Below, in pieces: positions 29,807-31,274 of a stretch of 31,274 nt of DNA. Source of the DNA: a virus; the IMG/VR virus record IMGVR_UViG_3300017717_000037, positions 1 through 31,274 of that record; one strand, written 5' to 3'. Position 1 is the first letter of the stretch. Each line of letters opens with the position of its first letter. The position numbers and the translations under genes were made by a program. The notes beneath the pieces were generated by a model. It was not told the DNA's origin. It ran no database searches and saw nothing but the letters and a program-made list of their open reading frames with translations.

Positions 29807-30430
29807 TTACTCCACAGTTCCAGTAATATTACCAAGTCCTGTTGAGTTACGAGTATTAGTGAATCTAGTAGTACGTAACCTACTGGATGTTCTTTGTTGT
29901 GCATCTAAGTTTTTAGCTAAAGCTATTTGTCTTTGTGATTTTACTTCTAATGAATCTGATAGTGATGTATTTTGTGCTACAGCAAAAGCAAATATAGAAG
30001 CTAGTACTAATTCTGCTGAGAATATAAAATATGGTGGAAAGAATACTTCAGGATTTGTTGCTGACTCATCATAAAAAGTATAATCTGCATACACAGTATC
30101 AGAAGATACTGCATCATTATAAACCATATCTCCGTATCTTTCAAATTTTATAGGTGTATCATTTACAAACACACCATGTAATCCTACTAAATCTGATGGT
30201 AATTGATATGCTGAATCCCATCTATGATCTGGTGCATCAGTTAATCTTGAAAGTTGTGCTTGTTTACTAGCAAACCTCCAACGATAACTTGATAACATAT
30301 TTTTAATTGTATCTAAGTACAAGTTACTTGCTACTGTACTTTCTGTTGTGCCATCTGAAAAAGAACTAATAGGACTTGCTCCTATCATTACTAATGCTCT
30401 TGCACATATATCTATCTTTGTTGTCGCCAT
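29807..30430 (-). CDS. Tail tubular protein A (adaptor), T7 gp11-like
   Basis: It forms the ring joining portal and nozzle. It has 207 residues. The start MATTKIDICARALVMIGASP and ISSFSDGTTESTVASNLYLD, then MLSSYRWRFASKQAQLSRL, are the typical head of tail tubular A proteins (C-x-x-AL-x-LG, W-x-FA, L). The middle LPSDLVGLHGVFVNDTPIKF fits the rest of the family. A ten-base spacer with a strong hairpin separates it from the small head protein upstream. No clear ribosome binding site other than weak GGGGGAG within the hairpin is visible before its ATG. Confidence 0.92.
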   Translation of the reverse strand: MATTKIDICARALVMIGASPISSFSDGTTESTVASNLYLDTIKNMLSSYRWRFASKQAQLSRLTDAPDHRWDSAYQLPSDLVGLHGVFVNDTPIKFERYGDMVYNDAVSSDTVYADYTFYDESATNPEVFFPPYFIFSAELVLASIFAFAVAQNTSLSDSLEVKSQRQIALAKNLDAQQRTSSRLRTTRFTNTRNSTGLGNITGTVE

Positions 30431-30437
30431 ATAATGT

Positions 30438-30459
30438 TAGGGGGAGTTTCCTCCCCCTA
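30438..30459 (-). other. 9-bp GC hairpin with GAAA tetraloop
   Basis: TAGGGGGAG (30438-30446) pairs perfectly with CTCCCCCTA (30451-30459). On the minus strand, the sense strand of the operon, the loop reads GAAA, a stable GNRA tetraloop. No U-run follows (ACATTATATGG), so it is not a simple terminator. It may protect or attenuate the head-gene mRNA and, since its foot is close to the tail tubular A ATG, affect its translation. Confidence 0.7.
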
Positions 30460-30464
30460 CTCCA

Positions 30465-30710
30465 TTAAGTACCGTTAGTTGTTGTAACAGTTGCCGCACC
30501 TGTCGCACTTGTTACGACTAATACATCTACTGTTTCTGTACCACCTGTTGCACCGACTGCTATAATAACATCATGTTCTTTTAGCTCGTTGGTTGAACTA
30601 CTAAAGTAGCCACTTCCAACAATAGTACTGACTGCATCAGTAGATTTGTATATCCAAAGTCCAGGGTTAGCACCACCGACTTTAAACAATGAAGTTGCTG
30701 TATAAGCCAT
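30465..30710 (-). CDS. Small head protein, probable capsid decoration or stabiliser
   Basis: It has 81 residues, starting MAYTATSLFKVGGANPGLWI. It is beta-rich with Gly/Thr/Val (VSTIVGSGYFSSSTNELKEH; DVIIAVGATGGTETVDVLVV), with no Cys or membrane segment. It stands right after the capsid gene, the usual site of decoration or head-completion proteins, and I recall similar small proteins next to capsid genes of marine podoviruses. The function is inferred from place and composition only. The ATG has a GGGGG-rich upstream (TAGGGGGTAAACATG) that serves as ribosome binding site. Confidence 0.7.
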   Translation of the reverse strand: MAYTATSLFKVGGANPGLWIYKSTDAVSTIVGSGYFSSSTNELKEHDVIIAVGATGGTETVDVLVVTSATGAATVTTTNGT

Positions 30711-30719
30711 GTTTACCCC

Positions 30720-31274
30720 CTATTCAGTTATTTGCACTTCAAAGACTGCGTTATCGTCAATTAAGACAACACCCAAACTCATATATGCTGTTATTAAATT
30801 AGACACTCTTTCTGGAATGTAGTTGATTTCTGTGGTTACATCTGCACCCATAGCTACACCTACTCCAGATCTGTGATATGCAAAACATTGTCTTCTACCA
30901 CCTGTTACTGGTAGTCCACTATGTGTCATCCACAAGAATCCAAGCCATCTTTTAGCAACCATACCACCTTTGTATGGAAGTTCATCTGGTCCAATGAAGT
31001 CTGCATCAGCAAACGCATTGATTGCTAATAGATCAATCCAACCATCAGGTGATACTACAAAGTATCTATCACCATCATCAGGTATATCGCCTTCACCCAT
31101 TGATCCAAATACACCATTTATCTTAGCTAGTGTTAAACCCTCTGAGTCAGAGTTACCTGATAGGTTTGATGTTCCATCAAGAGCAGTAGTAATTAGTTCG
31201 TCAGTCTTTCTTCCTAACGCACCAGCACTACTCTGTGCTACTACCATTCTTTCATCAATGTTGGTTTTTAGTTC
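30720..31274 (-). CDS. Major capsid protein, N-terminus beyond the window
   Basis: The frame is open to the right edge. 184 residues are visible, reading ELKTNIDERMVVAQSSAGAL at the edge, so the Met at 31247 is internal. Recognisable parts are GRKTDELITTALDGTSNLSG, DDGDRYFVVSPDGWIDLLAI and NAFADADFIGPDELPYKGGM, then KRWLGFLWMTHSGLP, and the end NLITAYMSLGVVLIDDNAVF. This matches the C-terminal half of HK97-type capsid proteins of marine and roseophage podoviruses, by pattern and memory. Its position after the missing scaffold and before tail tubular genes agrees. The absolute length is unknown. Confidence 0.85.
   Translation of the reverse strand, partial: ELKTNIDERMVVAQSSAGALGRKTDELITTALDGTSNLSGNSDSEGLTLAKINGVFGSMGEGDIPDDGDRYFVVSPDGWIDLLAINAFADADFIGPDELPYKGGMVAKRWLGFLWMTHSGLPVTGGRRQCFAYHRSGVGVAMGADVTTEINYIPERVSNLITAYMSLGVVLIDDNAVFEVQITE

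Overview
The window reads as most of the genome of a short-tailed (podovirus-like), T7-type-virion phage with very AT-rich DNA. The virion gene set (terminase small and large subunits, T7-like portal, capsid, tail tubular A and B, internal ejection proteins, T7-like tail fibre) is clear. Several small families familiar from ocean phages, the AT bias and the absence of a phage RNA polymerase and DNA polymerase resemble the pelagiphage HTVC010P group. A SAR11-like marine host is therefore my best guess, but that is inference. Both window edges are open: the portal gene runs off base 1 and the capsid gene runs off the right end. Both point the same way on the minus strand, so on a circular or permuted map a scaffold gene and the capsid N-terminus are missing.

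Layout. (i) 1-5333, minus strand: late genes in the order terminase small subunit, a cassette of tiny lysine-rich and membrane proteins, terminase large subunit, small membrane protein, portal. (ii) 5334-5927: a divergent control region without credible genes, full of hairpins, with a sigma70-like promoter for the late operon at its left end. (iii) 5928-13688, plus strand: early genes in four blocks. The first gene ends in an intrinsic terminator. The next three blocks each begin with the same dyad (T/A)TGCA-N4-TGCA(A/T) followed by a -10 box, at about 6765, 9602 and 10965, and two of them end in strong terminators. They encode an ArdC-like antirestriction/zincin protein, winged-helix and Cro-like regulators, a DUF1064-type nuclease, DnaT-like and helicase-loader-like replication proteins, a YqaJ/lambda-type exonuclease, an ERF annealase, an SSB, a zinc ribbon and a lysozyme. 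(iv) 13689-13891: a convergent boundary with a terminator. (v) 13892-31274, minus strand: holin, spanning-type membrane protein, AT-hook peptide, tail-fibre and adhesin proteins, two very large ejection proteins (1547 and 1145 aa), a T7 gp14-like protein, tail tubes, a small head protein and the capsid.

How it works together (inference). With no phage polymerases, the phage probably relies on host RNA polymerase, via sigma70-like promoters with a shared regulatory dyad, and on the host replisome, recruited by loader-like proteins. The exonuclease-annealase-SSB set supplies recombination. Late genes form one long minus-strand unit that starts at the terminase promoter and, on a circular map, would run through the capsid to the holin. 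The lysozyme is made from the early strand and the holin from the late strand.

Most worth a second look: the repeated dyad promoters, one apparently giving a leaderless regulator mRNA; the two hairpin-rich non-coding stretches around the first early gene; the cassette of tiny basic and membrane proteins before the terminase; a 24-residue membrane peptide with the best Shine-Dalgarno sequence I saw; and a palindromic insert inside a zinc-ribbon gene.
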